From: Proteobacteria bacterium UBA2383
GTDB lineage: Bacteria; Pseudomonadota; Gammaproteobacteria; Competibacterales; Competibacteraceae
Assembly (NCBI GenBank): GCA_002343485.1
Contig: DDST01000163.1
Coordinates: 1-16,082, forward strand
Direction of reading: 5' to 3'
DNA: 16,082 nucleotides
Shown here: positions 15,771-16,082 of the stretch, piece by piece
Layout: every line of letters starts with the position of its first letter
Position numbering within the stretch: position 1 is the stretch's first letter
The notes under the pieces: model-generated
What the model was told of the DNA's origin: nothing
Database searches by the model: none
The model's input: only the letters and a program-made list of their open reading frames with translations
Made by a program: the position numbers and the translations under genes

Positions 15771-15813
15771 ACCACTACTGACTTTGCAAGGAATACCTCA
15801 GGTCAGTAGTGGT
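15771..15813 (-). terminator. Inverted repeat after the glycine-rich gene, possible terminator
   Basis: ACCACTACTGAC (15771-15782) and GTCAGTAGTGGT (15802-15813) are perfect 12-base complements with a 19-base loop. It begins 33 bases after the stop at 15847 when read on the minus strand. Only TTTGC follows, so intrinsic termination would be weak; it could be an mRNA-stabilising hairpin or operator upstream of the cysteine-rich gene. Confidence 0.45.
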
Positions 15814-15846
15814 CTTAAATTAAGGCAAGAATGATTTGGCCAATGG

Positions 15847-16082
15847 CTATCGATTCAACCGGTTCGCGGCCCCAGGCCCGAAATATTGCTGGGTAAATTG
15901 ATAGCTAGGCTGATTGTAGTGGTAGCAGGTCTGCTCCGAACGGACACAGCGCACGCCACCCATCGGCGAAAAAACATCCCCTGATTGTTGTTGCCCACCG
16001 CCATCCTGACCGCCACCTTGCCGGCCGCCGCCTTGACCGCCGCCCTGACCACCGCCTTGCCGACCGCCACCTTGACCGCCAC
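15847..16082 (-). CDS. Glycine/glutamine-rich repeat protein, C-terminal part (partial)
   Basis: A frame enters from the right edge and ends with TAG at 15847-15849, giving 77 visible residues. It starts with low-complexity GGQGGGRQGGGQGGGQ-type repeats (about 26 residues), then DGGGQQQSGDVFSPMGGV, and ends in a unique tail with two cysteines and many aromatics: RCVRSEQTCYHYNQPSYQFT, then QQYFGPGAANRLNR. Another frame through the same DNA is also open (Ala/Val-rich), but this one gives the natural composition and a plausible C-terminal domain. Probably exported or surface-exposed with a disulfide in the tail, by inference; the N-terminus is not in the window. No family recognised. Confidence 0.65.
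   Translation of the reverse strand, partial: GGQGGGRQGGGQGGGQGGGRQGGGQDGGGQQQSGDVFSPMGGVRCVRSEQTCYHYNQPSYQFTQQYFGPGAANRLNR

Noticed and set aside
15951..16082. CRISPR or tandem DNA repeat array at the right edge
   Set aside because: The short GC-rich repeats are codon-level Gly/Gln repeats in an open frame; there are no spacers or regular repeat units.

Overview
The window reads as ordinary bacterial chromosome, probably from a gammaproteobacterium. The reasons are the moderately G+C-rich, consistently coding sequence, the very large NAD-dependent glutamate dehydrogenase, the DedA protein and two c-di-GMP enzymes. The exact lineage cannot be fixed from sequence alone; a Competibacter- or sulfur-oxidiser-like genome is only a guess. 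I see no tRNA, rRNA, CRISPR array, insertion sequence or prophage.

Left block (1-5429, all minus strand). Read in transcription order it runs: a TelA-family protein; an SPFH/YdjI-like protein with a C-terminal GYF_2 domain, starting 1 base after the telA stop; a 217-base gap holding a 17-codon micro-ORF on the other strand; a DedA-family membrane protein; and a membrane-anchored PAS-PAS-GGDEF-EAL protein whose C-terminus leaves the window at base 1. The theme is membrane/envelope stress plus c-di-GMP signalling.

Central block (5693-13522, plus strand). It holds an ANL-superfamily acyl-CoA synthetase, the roughly 1,606-residue NAD-glutamate dehydrogenase, a REP-like perfect hairpin, and moeA (molybdenum cofactor). 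The first two could be co-transcribed (85-base gap). A spacer of about 260 bases with several short palindromes separates the divergent telA and acyl-CoA synthetase genes.

Right block (13524-16082, minus strand, convergent with moeA). In transcription order it runs: a partial glycine/glutamine-rich protein entering from the right edge; a hairpin; a 65-residue cysteine-rich protein; a 19-base palindrome; and then a compact three-gene group made of a 65-residue acidic-tailed protein, a GAF-like-GGDEF diguanylate cyclase and a SYLF-like lipoprotein.

No single striking new system stands out. The most unusual items are the TelA/SPFH-GYF pair with its GYF domain bracketed by PPPLP motifs, the small cysteine-rich protein, the diguanylate cyclase/SYLF/small-protein group, and the near-perfect palindrome upstream of that group.
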